Source: Planctomycetota bacterium
GTDB lineage: Bacteria > Planctomycetota > UBA1135
NCBI GenBank assembly: GCA_021776795.1
Contig: JAJFFC010000028.1
Location: 1 to 64,000, forward strand
Direction: 5' to 3'
DNA length: 64,000 bases
Shown here in pieces: positions 8,960 through 17,391 of this stretch. Position 1 is the first letter of the stretch. Every line of letters starts with the position of its first letter. Below the pieces are notes generated by a model. It was not told the origin of the DNA. It saw only the letters and a list, made by a program, of their open reading frames with translations, and ran no database searches. Made by a program: the position numbers and the translations under genes.

Positions 8960-9862
8960 ATGACGACGCCTGGAAATCCCGAATCGCCCGACCCCTCAGA
9001 AGAGGTGGTCGACACTCCACGTCGTTCTGCGCCGCCTGGGACCGAAGTGCCCCTGTCGGCCCCGGTGAAGGTCCTTTTCGAGGGCCGTTACCGCAAGCTG
9101 GTGCGCGATCTTCCGCAGACCATCTTTTACTGCCCGCAGTGCAAGGGCAAAGGCTGCGAGAAGTGCGAAGGCTTCGGCAAGCTCACCCGCGATTCGGTGC
9201 AGGAGCTGATTGCTCGCGTCGCCATGCCACGCTTCAAGGCGCGCCGGAACAAGTTCCATGGGGCAGGTCGTGAAGACCTAGATGTGCGCATGCTCGGCAG
9301 CGGCCGCCCCTTTGTCTTCGAAATGCTCAAGGCGCGGCGCCCGACCATTTCGCTGCAAGAGGTCGAAGACGAGATCAATCGTCGTTGGGAAGGGCGGATT
9401 GAAGTGCGCGGACTCAAGATCTGTAACCGCGATCGCGTGGTCGAGATCAAGGAAACCCGCTGCCCGAAGGACTATCGCGCGCAGATTGTGTTTGACCAAG
9501 AGTTAAGCGCAGACGACCGCGCCGACGTCGCCAAACGCCTAGATGCCGTCATGGCCCAGGGTCCTCTAACCCTACTCCAGCAAACCCCGCAGCGCGTGGC
9601 GCACCGGCGCACAGACATGGCGCGCGAACGTTGGGTGCGTCTGTTGGAGCACGAGCCAACGGCAGATGGCTGGTCGGTGAGCATTCGCTCCGAACATGGC
9701 ACCTACATCAAGGAAGCCATCTCTTCCGATGGCGAACGCACGCAGCCGAGCTTGTCTTCTTTGCTCGACCGGGCTTGCCGTTGCGTGGAGCTCGATGTCC
9801 TGGGGATTTTGCCCGCCGACGTCGGCCCGGAAGTGGACCTGCCTGCCGGCGGGGAAGCCTAG
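8960..9862 (+). CDS. Pus10-type tRNA pseudouridine synthase (archaeal/eukaryotic family)
   Basis: Predicted to form pseudouridine in the tRNA T-arm (Pus10 makes psi54/psi55 in archaea). 300 aa. The catalytic block is FHGAGREDLDVRMLGSGRPF (100-119), with Asp106 in the GRxD position expected for the catalytic aspartate. Other Pus10 blocks are QQTPQRVAHRRTD (about 208-220) and the C-terminal HGTYIKEAI with DGERTQPSL. An N-terminal Cys4 cluster, C58-x2-C61-x4-C66-x2-C69, should bind zinc. Archaeal Pus10 is longer because of a larger THUMP-containing N-terminus, which seems missing here. Bacteria normally use TruB, so acquisition from archaea or an unusual bacterial lineage of the family is likely. 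Confidence 0.85.
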   Translation: MTTPGNPESPDPSEEVVDTPRRSAPPGTEVPLSAPVKVLFEGRYRKLVRDLPQTIFYCPQCKGKGCEKCEGFGKLTRDSVQELIARVAMPRFKARRNKFHGAGREDLDVRMLGSGRPFVFEMLKARRPTISLQEVEDEINRRWEGRIEVRGLKICNRDRVVEIKETRCPKDYRAQIVFDQELSADDRADVAKRLDAVMAQGPLTLLQQTPQRVAHRRTDMARERWVRLLEHEPTADGWSVSIRSEHGTYIKEAISSDGERTQPSLSSLLDRACRCVELDVLGILPADVGPEVDLPAGGEA

Positions 9863-9870
9863 GCAGTGGC

Positions 9871-10362
9871 CTAAAGCTGGACGCCAGTGATGACGGACTG
9901 GCTAACTAGTCGGCCGTCTCCAAACAGAATCTGTCCCTGCCACCGGAAGTAGGGCCGCCGCTTGTTGGCCTTCATGATCGAGCCGGCAATCCACAGGTCC
10001 ACTCCGGGCGAGACTTCCTCGCGGAAGCGGACGTCATCGACCGCGCCGAAACCCATGAATACGTTTTCGGCAAGTTCGAGCTTGGCATGGGCGTGGATCG
10101 AAGCCACTTGGGCCATAGTTTCCACCTGGAGCACGCCGGGGAACAAGGGCCGCCCAGGTAGGTGACCGCGCACCCAAAACTCGTCTTCGCGCAGGCGCCG
10201 GTGCCCGACAATGAGATTATCTTCGAGGGATAGGTGCAGGATGGAATCCAGCTGCAAGAACTCATGGCGCTGCGGATTGCGGCGCATGCATTCCTTTACC
10301 GTCATGTGGACGCGGTCCAGAGGGTAGTCAGCGGGATCGATGAGGGTGGGGAGGCGGCTCAC
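9871..10362 (-). CDS. FabZ-like hotdog-fold 3-hydroxyacyl-ACP dehydratase
   Basis: 163 aa from GTG 10362, which overlaps the MATE stop by 4 bases (GTGA). The core motif GHLPGRPLFPGVLQVETMAQ matches the FabZ active-site region, with His67 and Glu81 as the expected catalytic pair. An N-terminal extension of about 25 residues precedes the fold. It may act in fatty-acid elongation or be a dedicated dehydratase for a specialised acyl chain. Being last in an operon with a MATE transporter argues against the housekeeping fab role, but no other fatty-acid gene is present to decide. Confidence 0.8.
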   Translation of the reverse strand: MSRLPTLIDPADYPLDRVHMTVKECMRRNPQRHEFLQLDSILHLSLEDNLIVGHRRLREDEFWVRGHLPGRPLFPGVLQVETMAQVASIHAHAKLELAENVFMGFGAVDDVRFREEVSPGVDLWIAGSIMKANKRRPYFRWQGQILFGDGRLVSQSVITGVQL

Positions 10363-11732
10363 GACAGGGCAGTGAGGTTCTGACGCGGGGCTTCTGCTTT
10401 GGGGGCGAAGAGGTTGAGGCGTCGGAAGAGCCAGAATATAGCGCCGAGCTTGAGGAAGTTGGAGAGATTCAGGGCCCACCACACCCCAGCGGCGCCAAAA
10501 CCGAGCGAGCCTGAGAGCCACAGTGCGAGCGGGATGCGGATTAAATAGCCGCTGGTGTTGCAGATGGACATCACCATGGTGCGGCCAGCGCCGGCCATCA
10601 TCTGCTGCAGCGTGGAATCGGTGGCCGTCACCACTTGGGTCCAAGCCACGATGCTCAAATACAGCGCTGCTTGGCGGCGGACCTCAAGGTCGTCGGCGTA
10701 GAAGGCAGCTAGCGATTCGCCGGCGAATAGGAACACCAGGCTGGTCATGAGTGCGAAGCCTGCCGACATCCAAAGGCAGGCGAGGCCTCCAGCGCGTGCA
10801 GCTTGGGGATTGTTGGCGCCCAAGCCGCGGCCGACCAAGGAGGCGGCAGCCATTGCCGGGCCCATGAGGCCGCAATAGCTCAGCGATTCAATTCCGTTGA
10901 AGGCAACGCCGAGGCCCGCTTGGACATTGGAACCTAAAGGTTCGATGCTGGTTTTCAGCACGCCGATGAAGCACAGCGCATAGGCGGCGGTGGAAAAGGC
11001 CACCGGCGCGCCAATCCGCAACACTCGCCGCAGCTCGGTCCAAGCGAAGGGCATGCGCAGGGCACCCCGGAAGGGGTAGAAGCGGCCAAGAGCAATCAAA
11101 CCGGCCACCCCAGCGGCAAGGCGGGAGATGCCAGTGGCCCAAGCGGCACCTTCGAGACCCATGGCCGGAAATCCCCACCAGCCATAAATCAGGGCGGGGT
11201 TGAGCACGGCGTTGAGCAGGACCGCGCCAGCGCCCAAGAGCATGGGCAGCACGGTGTTGCCGAGGCCGAGAAAGATACTGTCGACCAGCGGCTTAAACCC
11301 CACCAAAGGCAGCACCAAATAAATCGTGCCGAGGTACTCCGTGGCCAGTCGCGCTGTTTCGCCACTGCCGCCGGAAAGGCGCACCCAAAACGGCGTGGTG
11401 AGATGGCCAATCGCGCCAAGCACGATGTACCACACCAAGGCCGCGCGCAATCCTGTGCCGACCACCTGGCGTCGAGCTTGGTCATCGCCGGCACCGGTGT
11501 AGCGCGCCACTCGCGCCAAGACTCCGGTGCTAATCAGGCTGACAAAGGCGAAGTTGAAGATCAGCATGAAGCTGGTAATCCCCAGCGCCGCCTGCGCATT
11601 GGGGCCGAGGTCACGAATCCAATACTGATCGTTGACCCGATAGCCCGCGTTCAGGAGCAGGGACAACGTAATCGGCCAAGACAGCCGAAAGGCTTCGCCA
11701 AAACTGCCGCTGACGTGACCTAGGGGCTTCAA
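10359..11732 (-). CDS. MATE family efflux transporter
   Basis: 457 aa, about 12 hydrophobic segments in two six-helix halves, as in MATE (NorM/DinF-type) Na+- or H+-coupled exporters. The N-terminal half contains SWPITLSLLLNAGYRVNDQYW and the second half a matching block (RIGAPVAFSTAAYALCFIG). The substrate cannot be told from sequence; drugs, lipids or secondary metabolites are possible. The ATG at 11732 overlaps the upstream gene's stop by 4 bases (ATGA), and its own stop overlaps the hotdog gene start, so the three genes form one translationally coupled operon. Confidence 0.88.
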   Translation of the reverse strand: MKPLGHVSGSFGEAFRLSWPITLSLLLNAGYRVNDQYWIRDLGPNAQAALGITSFMLIFNFAFVSLISTGVLARVARYTGAGDDQARRQVVGTGLRAALVWYIVLGAIGHLTTPFWVRLSGGSGETARLATEYLGTIYLVLPLVGFKPLVDSIFLGLGNTVLPMLLGAGAVLLNAVLNPALIYGWWGFPAMGLEGAAWATGISRLAAGVAGLIALGRFYPFRGALRMPFAWTELRRVLRIGAPVAFSTAAYALCFIGVLKTSIEPLGSNVQAGLGVAFNGIESLSYCGLMGPAMAAASLVGRGLGANNPQAARAGGLACLWMSAGFALMTSLVFLFAGESLAAFYADDLEVRRQAALYLSIVAWTQVVTATDSTLQQMMAGAGRTMVMSICNTSGYLIRIPLALWLSGSLGFGAAGVWWALNLSNFLKLGAIFWLFRRLNLFAPKAEAPRQNLTALS

Positions 11733-12868
11733 CGCTTCCCGCCCGTGGCGAGGGCGCGAACCGGAATCTGTACGGTCACTTCTTGCCCGGCCACCACCGC
11801 GCCGCGGCGCATGGTGCGGCGATAGGGGCCGCCATAGGCGGTGAAGGCGTAATCACCAGGGGGCAGCGCGGGGAAGTGCACGGTGCCATCTTCTTGCAGG
11901 GGCAGGCTCAAGCTGAAGCCGCGTCCATCGCCGGCCGTGGCATCGGCCTGGACGCGCAGCTTTTTCCAGTCTCGTTCCAAGGCTTTCTTGCCTTCCTTGA
12001 ACTCCAAGGTGATCGATGCGCGGCCCAAAGGAGGCACTTCCAAGGTGACCCAAGCTTCACTAGCTTGGGTAGCGAGATGGGCGACATGAACTTCGCCGAT
12101 GGGGCGCAGTTGGTTGCCCGCCATCACGTCGTAGGTGCCGGGCTGAAGGCCGTCGACGCGGAAGTCGCCTGTGGCCTCGCTAATGCTAGTGTAGGGAACA
12201 CTGCGATGGCCAGGCTTGTCTGGCCGACGAATCGCCACCACAGGCAGGCCACCGACGGGCTCGCCAAGAGCACTTTGGGTGCGGCCGACGATGCGCCCCG
12301 AGGGAATCAGTGGCACCGCCATGTGGTGGTCGGTGCTTTCTGGCGACAAGGTCAGTAGGAATGCTTGGTCGAGGCAGTCATCGGCCTGTAAGCGCAGGCG
12401 ATAGCTGCCGAAGGGAACCGGGTCGAATGAAAAGTTTGGATCTTCGGCGTTGGCGCCGCGCTCTTGCACCACTTCACGACTTTCTTGCTTTTCCAGGGTG
12501 AGGCGAATGGCATGGGGCCACACCACCCAGTTCTCGGCAACGACACGGCCGCGAATGGTGCCGTTGGAGGCGCCGTGGCTGACGAAGACCCGATCCGGTG
12601 GGCCTTGATAGACCACATCTTCCTTGGGGCCAAGGAGGGGAGCCACGGGGCCGTCGAACTCGCCGCTGGCAGGGTCCTTCCAGTCGGGTTCGGCACCGTG
12701 AAGCTGGTCTTGATCGGGGAGCTTTTGCGGGCCGGGGGCTCCCATCACCAGCCACGCGGTGAGGCCGAGCAACAAGATTCCCAAACCGAGCAGCACCATA
12801 CTGCTGATGCCGGCTTGGCCCCTTCCGCAGCGAATGCGGTAAGGGGTGGTTCTCGTAGGAGTCCTCAC
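11729..12868 (-). CDS. Membrane-anchored carboxypeptidase-regulatory-like domain protein
   Basis: 379 aa. One N-terminal transmembrane helix (about residues 23-43, SSMVLLGLGILLLGLTAWLV) anchors a large periplasmic part. That part has repeated beta-sandwich units of the CarboxypepD_reg/CnaB-like kind, recognised by blocks such as GTIRGRVV, ATGDFRVDGLQPGTYDV and FPALPPGDYAFTAY. No catalytic residues are seen. Role probably adhesive or structural at the cell surface. First gene of the operon with the MATE exporter and the hotdog enzyme. The start is GTG 12868. Confidence 0.65.
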   Translation of the reverse strand: MRTPTRTTPYRIRCGRGQAGISSMVLLGLGILLLGLTAWLVMGAPGPQKLPDQDQLHGAEPDWKDPASGEFDGPVAPLLGPKEDVVYQGPPDRVFVSHGASNGTIRGRVVAENWVVWPHAIRLTLEKQESREVVQERGANAEDPNFSFDPVPFGSYRLRLQADDCLDQAFLLTLSPESTDHHMAVPLIPSGRIVGRTQSALGEPVGGLPVVAIRRPDKPGHRSVPYTSISEATGDFRVDGLQPGTYDVMAGNQLRPIGEVHVAHLATQASEAWVTLEVPPLGRASITLEFKEGKKALERDWKKLRVQADATAGDGRGFSLSLPLQEDGTVHFPALPPGDYAFTAYGGPYRRTMRRGAVVAGQEVTVQIPVRALATGGKR

Positions 12869-12874
12869 TTTGAT

Positions 12875-12880
12875 AATCTA
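12875..12880 (-). promoter_or_regulatory. -10 hexamer, leaderless arrangement
   Basis: On the minus strand TAGATT is followed by ATCAAA (6 bases) and the GTG start at 12868, with no Shine-Dalgarno. It lies in the 48-base divergent gap with the AP-superfamily gene at 12917. Confidence 0.45.
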
Positions 12881-12916
12881 AGGCCTTCGCGGTCCTTGCC
12901 CAACCCTGCGCCTCAC

Positions 12917-15382
12917 ATGTCTCTCTCTTTGCGTACGCGCCTCGCCGTCCTGGTGATGGCCATTCCTTTTGCCGGATTCTTTGCTACTCCTGCCCACGCC
13001 CAAGGCGCTGGGTCAGATGGCCGCACCATCGTGCTTGGCATGGACGGTGCCGATGCCGAAATGGCTAGCGATTGGATGGATGAAGGCAAGTTGCCCAACT
13101 TTTCGCGCCTGCGCGACATGGGCACCTTCGCTCCATTGAACCCAGCGAACCCTGCGCAGTCCCCGGTGTCTTGGGCAACCTTGAACACCGGAGTGAACCC
13201 AGGCAAGCACGGCATCTTTGACTTTGTGGGAGTGCGCTTGAACGCAGACCGCAGTCGCCCAGTGCTACCAGACCTTGGCTTCCAGGAGCCCACGCAACGA
13301 TCTGCCGAAGAACTGGGCTTGCCCTTCGCGAGTAGCAATGCCCCCTTCATCATCATGGGTGCTGCGGCGGTCATGGCATTGGTGGTGTTCTTCGTATTCT
13401 GGAGGAAAAAGGCTGTCGGTGTGGTTGCTGCCGCCGCCATTCTCGGCTTCGGGGTTTGGTACGGCATGAGCTGGATGAACGTCTACCCCGAAGGTGGATT
13501 CAAGGATTACGTCGGCGGCAACAAAGCTCAGGACTATTGGGAAGCCCTCGATGAGGCAGGCATTCCCTTCCGCGGGCAAGGCACGATTGTGTCTTACCCC
13601 GTGCAAGAACTGGAGCATGGCAAGTTAGTCGCTGGCTTGGGCGCACCCGACGCCACCGGCAACCTCAACTCTTCCGCGATTTACACCACTGCCGATACGC
13701 GCCGTGGCCCGAAGAAGGAATACAGCACGGCTCCAGCCTACACCCTAGATGACGCCCCCGATGCCGGCGTGTCCTTCTCCAAGGCAGGCACCGTGGGTTT
13801 GTACAAGTTGGTCGACGCTGGTGGCGGTAACTATCAGAGCAAGCTTTATGGTCCGCTCAACCAGGTCAAATACGACGCCCTGCGCGATGAACTGACCGCT
13901 TTACAGCAAGGCGGCGACCGTGAACGCATCAATGAGCTGAACAAGACCTTGCGCAACAGCACCTTGCTCAACACTTGGGTTCCTTTGGAAGTCACGTGGA
14001 AGCCTGGCGCGACTTCGGTCGAGCTCACCGTCGATGGCACCACGCAGTCGGTGGCCGTCGGCAGCTGGAGCGAGTTCTTTTTCGTCAAGTTCGTTTGGAA
14101 CCAGCGCTTCTCGACCAACGCTATGGTGCGGATTTGGGCCGAAGAGCGCGATGGGGCCCTGGAGATGTTCGCCTCGCCGTTGCAGATTGACCCCGATGTA
14201 CCTTTGCCTGGTTCACGTGCTTCGTGGCCACCGGAGTTTGCTTCTGAGTTGAAGAGCCGCATTGGCGCCTTCGAAACCTTGGGTTGGGCTTGCCAAACTC
14301 ACGCCGTGAAAGATGCGGAACTCTCCGACGACGCCTTCGTCGCCGACATTGAGTACACCCTCAGCTGGCGCACCAAGATGCTCAAGGACGCCATGGCCGG
14401 CGACGACTGGAAGGTGTTGTTCCACTTCTTTGGCACCCCGGACCGCATCTGCCACATGCTGATGCGCCACATGGATCCGCTGCACCCTCAGTACGACGAA
14501 GCGTTGGCCTCCCGCGAAATCACCGCCTTTGGTCGCACCTTCCCGCTCAAAGATTCGGGCTTGGTCATCTACCAAGAGATGGACAAGTTGGTCGGCTACA
14601 TGCTCGACGAAGCCATGCAGGAGGGCGATACCCTCATGATTGTGTCGGACCATGGCTTTGATAGCTTCCGCCACCAGGTCGACCTCAATGCATGGTTGGC
14701 ACATGAAGGCTTCTTGACCATCGATAACCTTTCGCGTTTGGGCACGCCGAAGCTGTCTTCGGAAATCAAGCGTGACACGCTCGGCTTTGTCGATTGGGAG
14801 CAGACCCAGGCCTACTCGATTGCCATCGGCAAGATCTACCTAAACTTGGTCGGTCGTGAGCACAATGGCATTGTGACCAAGGAAGAGGCCGATGCTCTGC
14901 TCGAGAACATCACCGAGCGTCTCTACGCCATGACCAATCCCAACACCGGCGAGAAGATGGTGCGCAAGGTTTACCTGCGCGACGAGCTCTACTCCGGTCC
15001 GCACATGGATCCTTGGAAGAGTGAGAACTCCGGCACCACTTGGAACGGTGCTGCCGAAATCACCATCGACTTTGCTCCTGGTTACCGCGCCTCTTGGGGC
15101 GTGACCGGAGGTGGCATCAACTTGAAAGATGTCGAAGGCGAAGATGGCGAAGCGATTGCCGGACCTGGCGACTTCGTGTTCGACAACACTTCGCCATGGT
15201 CGGGTGACCACTGCGGTGTCGACATTCACTCGGTGCAAGGCATCTTCTTCAGTAACCGCAAGATGGCTCTACCCGAAGGCGATACCCAGTACGACGCCAC
15301 TCACCTGGCGCCAACGGTGTTGTCGCTAAACGGCGTGGCTGCTCCCGCAGACTACGACAAGAAGTCGCTGGTGATTCAGTAG
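12917..15382 (+). CDS. AP-superfamily phosphodiesterase/nucleotide pyrophosphatase-like protein 1
   Basis: 821 aa, alkaline phosphatase superfamily, related to type I phosphodiesterase/nucleotide pyrophosphatases. The start is the ATG at 12917: it gives a Sec signal peptide (cleavage near AHAQ, 26-29), while the upstream open frame is noise. A metal-ligand Asp is in GMDGADAE (Asp43). The nucleophile region is AQSPVSWATLNTG (80-92), where Ser82 aligns with the Thr/Ser nucleophile of the NPP family. VSDHGFDSF (about 577) and SGDHCGVDIHS (about 763) supply metal ligands. Unusual are two transmembrane helices at about 143-163 and 167-186 inserted just after the nucleophile region. It is a paralogue of the genes at 20137 and 22302. 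Substrate unknown. Confidence 0.78.
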   Translation: MSLSLRTRLAVLVMAIPFAGFFATPAHAQGAGSDGRTIVLGMDGADAEMASDWMDEGKLPNFSRLRDMGTFAPLNPANPAQSPVSWATLNTGVNPGKHGIFDFVGVRLNADRSRPVLPDLGFQEPTQRSAEELGLPFASSNAPFIIMGAAAVMALVVFFVFWRKKAVGVVAAAAILGFGVWYGMSWMNVYPEGGFKDYVGGNKAQDYWEALDEAGIPFRGQGTIVSYPVQELEHGKLVAGLGAPDATGNLNSSAIYTTADTRRGPKKEYSTAPAYTLDDAPDAGVSFSKAGTVGLYKLVDAGGGNYQSKLYGPLNQVKYDALRDELTALQQGGDRERINELNKTLRNSTLLNTWVPLEVTWKPGATSVELTVDGTTQSVAVGSWSEFFFVKFVWNQRFSTNAMVRIWAEERDGALEMFASPLQIDPDVPLPGSRASWPPEFASELKSRIGAFETLGWACQTHAVKDAELSDDAFVADIEYTLSWRTKMLKDAMAGDDWKVLFHFFGTPDRICHMLMRHMDPLHPQYDEALASREITAFGRTFPLKDSGLVIYQEMDKLVGYMLDEAMQEGDTLMIVSDHGFDSFRHQVDLNAWLAHEGFLTIDNLSRLGTPKLSSEIKRDTLGFVDWEQTQAYSIAIGKIYLNLVGREHNGIVTKEEADALLENITERLYAMTNPNTGEKMVRKVYLRDELYSGPHMDPWKSENSGTTWNGAAEITIDFAPGYRASWGVTGGGINLKDVEGEDGEAIAGPGDFVFDNTSPWSGDHCGVDIHSVQGIFFSNRKMALPEGDTQYDATHLAPTVLSLNGVAAPADYDKKSLVIQ

Positions 15383-15394
15383 CAGCCAACGCCC

Positions 15395-15889
15395 TTATTC
15401 AAAAGGGCAGTTGTGCTTGTTGTAGATGGCTGCGCCTTTGCCATTCTCTTGGCACCAGGCGCGCCAGCGCTTGCGGCGGTCCTGGTAATCGCCGCGGTAT
15501 TCCGGAAGGACTCTCTCGAGTTGATCCAAGATGCGATGCGCCACACCAGGATGTTCCTTGGCCATGGCAAAGTCGGCCATGGCCAATAGGGTGGCTTGAT
15601 TGAGGCGGTAATCCACAATCATGCGCTGCACCTGTTCGCCAGCTTTGCGAAGGTGGCCTTGGGTCAGCTCCAGATAAAACAACTGCTCGTCGGCCAAGCG
15701 CCGGACTTCATAGTCCATCGACGTTTTGCCATAGGCAATGGCTTTGCGTGCAAGAGCAAACTCGCCCTCTTCCAGCGCGACGGCGGCGGTACGCCGTGCT
15801 TTTTCGACACGGGTTTGCTCCAGATCCCAAACCCAATACAAGCCGAAGCAAAGCACGGCAACGACGGCGGCGATGGCCAGTTTAATCAT
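15395..15889 (-). CDS. Membrane-anchored helical-repeat protein
   Basis: 164 aa. An N-terminal transmembrane anchor (about 3-21) is followed by Ala-, Glu- and Leu-rich helices that look like degenerate TPRs, for example LEEGEFALARKAIAYG and ATLLAMADFAMAKEHPGVA. The C-terminus has a Trp/Cys segment (WRAWCQENGK). No enzyme motif. Its start overlaps the lipoprotein gene at 15882 by 8 bases, so the two are co-expressed and may form a complex. Probably a periplasm-facing scaffold; function unknown. Confidence 0.55.
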   Translation of the reverse strand: MIKLAIAAVVAVLCFGLYWVWDLEQTRVEKARRTAAVALEEGEFALARKAIAYGKTSMDYEVRRLADEQLFYLELTQGHLRKAGEQVQRMIVDYRLNQATLLAMADFAMAKEHPGVAHRILDQLERVLPEYRGDYQDRRKRWRAWCQENGKGAAIYNKHNCPFE

Positions 15890-16382
15890 GGCCGTAACCT
15901 GTCTCCTTGAGTTTGCCGGACAACGGCGGTTGCTTCAGAGCCTCGATTTCATTTTCCGCATTGCGCAGGGCCTCCGCCAAAGAAGGATCTTGCTCCATTG
16001 CGGCATCGACAATAGTCTCGGCAATGCCCGCCATCTTGGCACGATTGGCAGCAAGGTTGGCATAGTGCACCAGGTCCTCATTGGAGATTACACCGAAGGC
16101 TTGGAGCCGCGCAAAAGCATGCTCGGCCTTGGACTCTTGCCCGCCGGGCAGCAGAGCTAGGTCCAACAAAAGGCCAAGTGCTTCCTTCTGCTCGTCCGGC
16201 GAACCCGAGGTGGCCGCAAATTCGTAGGCCGCTTTGGCGTCTGCCTCGTCACCCGCAGCGAAGGATTTCTGACCCTGGTCCAGAGCTTGAGCGGCGTCGT
16301 CGAAGTGCAGTTCTTTTGCACCGCAGGCCACAATGGCAATGGCGAAAAACGCCACCAAGGCTAGGCGGGTGAAATAGGGCAT
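15882..16382 (-). CDS. Lipoprotein with TPR-like repeats, paralogue A
   Basis: 166 aa. The signal peptide ends in a lipobox (IVAC, Cys20), predicting Lgt-dependent lipidation. The mature part is helical with a TPR-like unit (ALDQGQKSFAAGDEADAKAA). It shares this layout and several blocks with the neighbouring lipoprotein at 16474, including the counting-unit start ALDxG and a C-terminal LxxxGY (LKETGYGHD here). The start at 16382 has a TATGTT hexamer 5 bases upstream. Overlaps the 15395 gene by 8 bases. Role unknown; a surface or periplasmic protein-interaction module is likely. Confidence 0.6.
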   Translation of the reverse strand: MPYFTRLALVAFFAIAIVACGAKELHFDDAAQALDQGQKSFAAGDEADAKAAYEFAATSGSPDEQKEALGLLLDLALLPGGQESKAEHAFARLQAFGVISNEDLVHYANLAANRAKMAGIAETIVDAAMEQDPSLAEALRNAENEIEALKQPPLSGKLKETGYGHD

Positions 16383-16387
16383 AAACC

Positions 16388-16393
16388 AACATA
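16388..16393 (-). promoter_or_regulatory. -10 hexamer, leaderless arrangement
   Basis: On the minus strand TATGTT is followed by GGTTT and then the ATG at 16382. It lies downstream of a terminator (16415-16451), so this lipoprotein gene probably has its own leaderless promoter. Confidence 0.4.
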
Positions 16394-16414
16394 CCCGATG
16401 TATTTAATCTGCCA

Positions 16415-16451
16415 AGAAAAGAGCCCCAGAAGCCTAGAGGCGCCTGGGGCT
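16415..16451 (-). terminator. Terminator after the 16474 lipoprotein gene
   Basis: AGCCCCAG (16422-16429) pairs with CTGGGGCT (16444-16451), and an inner GCCT/AGGC extends the stem. On the minus strand it is followed by CTTTTCTT. It separates the two paralogous lipoprotein genes. Confidence 0.7.
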
Positions 16452-16473
16452 GGGTGGGGGAAAGGAGCCGAAT

Positions 16474-16968
16474 TTAGTCGCCGGTGTAGCCGAGCGCGCT
16501 GAGGTCGGCGCCTGGGCCCTCTGATTGCAGCAGGTCGATGGCTGCCGCAGGGCGAGCAAAGGTCTCCTTGACGCCTTCATTGCTTGCCACCGCGTAATCC
16601 ACCACAGCGATAGCAGGCTCCACCAGGCGAGCCGTCACGCAGGCGTTTGCCAGATCTAGCAGCTGCTCGGTGGTGAGGCTGGAGTTCTTGGACAGATTAT
16701 CGAAGGCCTGCTTGGCTGCATCGGATTCGCCAATGTCGAGCTGGACCAGCAACAAGCCGGTCAGGGCTTCGGTGCGCTGGCTTTCGTCGCCATTTTGCGA
16801 GGCGTACTCGTAGGCGGCGATGGCAGTGGGCACATCTTTGGCGGCGAGAGCGGCATCGCCCTTGTCGAGGGCGGCAATCGGGTCACTAAAGGTGGGGGTG
16901 GACTCGCCAGAGCAGGCCGCAAGCGGGCTGAGGCAGAGCAGGAGCGGGAGAAGGCGGGTGGCTTTCAT
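16474..16968 (-). CDS. Lipoprotein with TPR-like repeats, paralogue B
   Basis: 164 aa from the ATG at 16968, chosen because MKATRLLPLLLCLSPLAAC is a textbook lipoprotein signal (lipobox LAAC). An in-frame ATG at 16980 would add four residues (MSEA). The mature protein is acidic and helical, with a TPR-like unit (ALDKGDAALAAKDVPTAIAA) and the C-terminus LSALGYTGD, matching paralogue A at 15882. A tandem duplication is the simplest explanation. It is divergent from the ribbon-helix-helix gene at 17115. Function unknown. Confidence 0.6.
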   Translation of the reverse strand: MKATRLLPLLLCLSPLAACSGESTPTFSDPIAALDKGDAALAAKDVPTAIAAYEYASQNGDESQRTEALTGLLLVQLDIGESDAAKQAFDNLSKNSSLTTEQLLDLANACVTARLVEPAIAVVDYAVASNEGVKETFARPAAAIDLLQSEGPGADLSALGYTGD

Positions 16969-17071
16969 GGCTTCGGACATAGTGTACCCGCCGACTCGGC
17001 AAGTGTTTACGCAGATTCTCCCTCAACTATTCGAGAGCAAAGCCCGATAAGGCTCTCATCGGGGTACTAAA

Positions 17072-17091
17072 AACACTCCATTAACACTCCA
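17072..17091. promoter_or_regulatory. Tandem direct repeat, candidate operator of the RHH gene
   Basis: AACACTCCA occurs at 17072-17080 and again at 17083-17091, an 11-base period or one helical turn, 23 bases before the RHH start. Ribbon-helix-helix dimers typically bind such tandem half-sites cooperatively. The same 134-base divergent gap holds a small hairpin (CCCGAT/ATCGGG, about 17043-17063). Confidence 0.4.
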
Positions 17092-17114
17092 ATCAGTCAC
17101 CTGGTGGGGGTATC

Positions 17115-17357
17115 ATGGGCGGCTTCATTTCACTCCCCATGACCAAAGAAACACGCGTAACCGTCAAAATCCCGCGTCCGCTCTACCGGCGGATCCAGCA
17201 GGTGATTGAAACCTCCGGCTTTTCATCGCCGACGGATTTCATTGTGTTCGTGCTGCGCGACCTAGTCAGCGAAGTGGAGCAAAAGGAAGATCGAGAGTAC
17301 ACCTCAGAGGAACTTCAGATCATCCGCCAAAAACTCAAGAACTTGGGCTACCTTTAA
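17115..17357 (+). CDS. Small ribbon-helix-helix-like protein with C-terminal LGY motif
   Basis: 80 aa from ATG 17115, which has a GGTGGGGG tract just upstream; a second ATG at 17139 (MTKETRV) would give 72 aa. Residues after the second Met form a beta strand with alternating pattern (TRVTVKIPRPLYRRI) followed by two helices, as in CopG/Arc-type DNA-binding proteins. A charged linker and a terminal helix ending LKNLGYL follow. It precedes sat by 34 bases and may regulate or assist it. The same architecture recurs in the 65-aa protein at 24474. It could act in protein binding rather than DNA binding. Confidence 0.6.
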   Translation: MGGFISLPMTKETRVTVKIPRPLYRRIQQVIETSGFSSPTDFIVFVLRDLVSEVEQKEDREYTSEELQIIRQKLKNLGYL

Positions 17358-17391
17358 AGCCCTCCAAACCCCATCTCCTGTAGATAGCATC

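Noticed and set aside
12464-12916. N-terminal extension of the 12917 AP-superfamily gene
   Set aside because: It overlaps the divergent 11729-12868 gene and lacks family similarity; the ATG at 12917 starts a good signal peptide.
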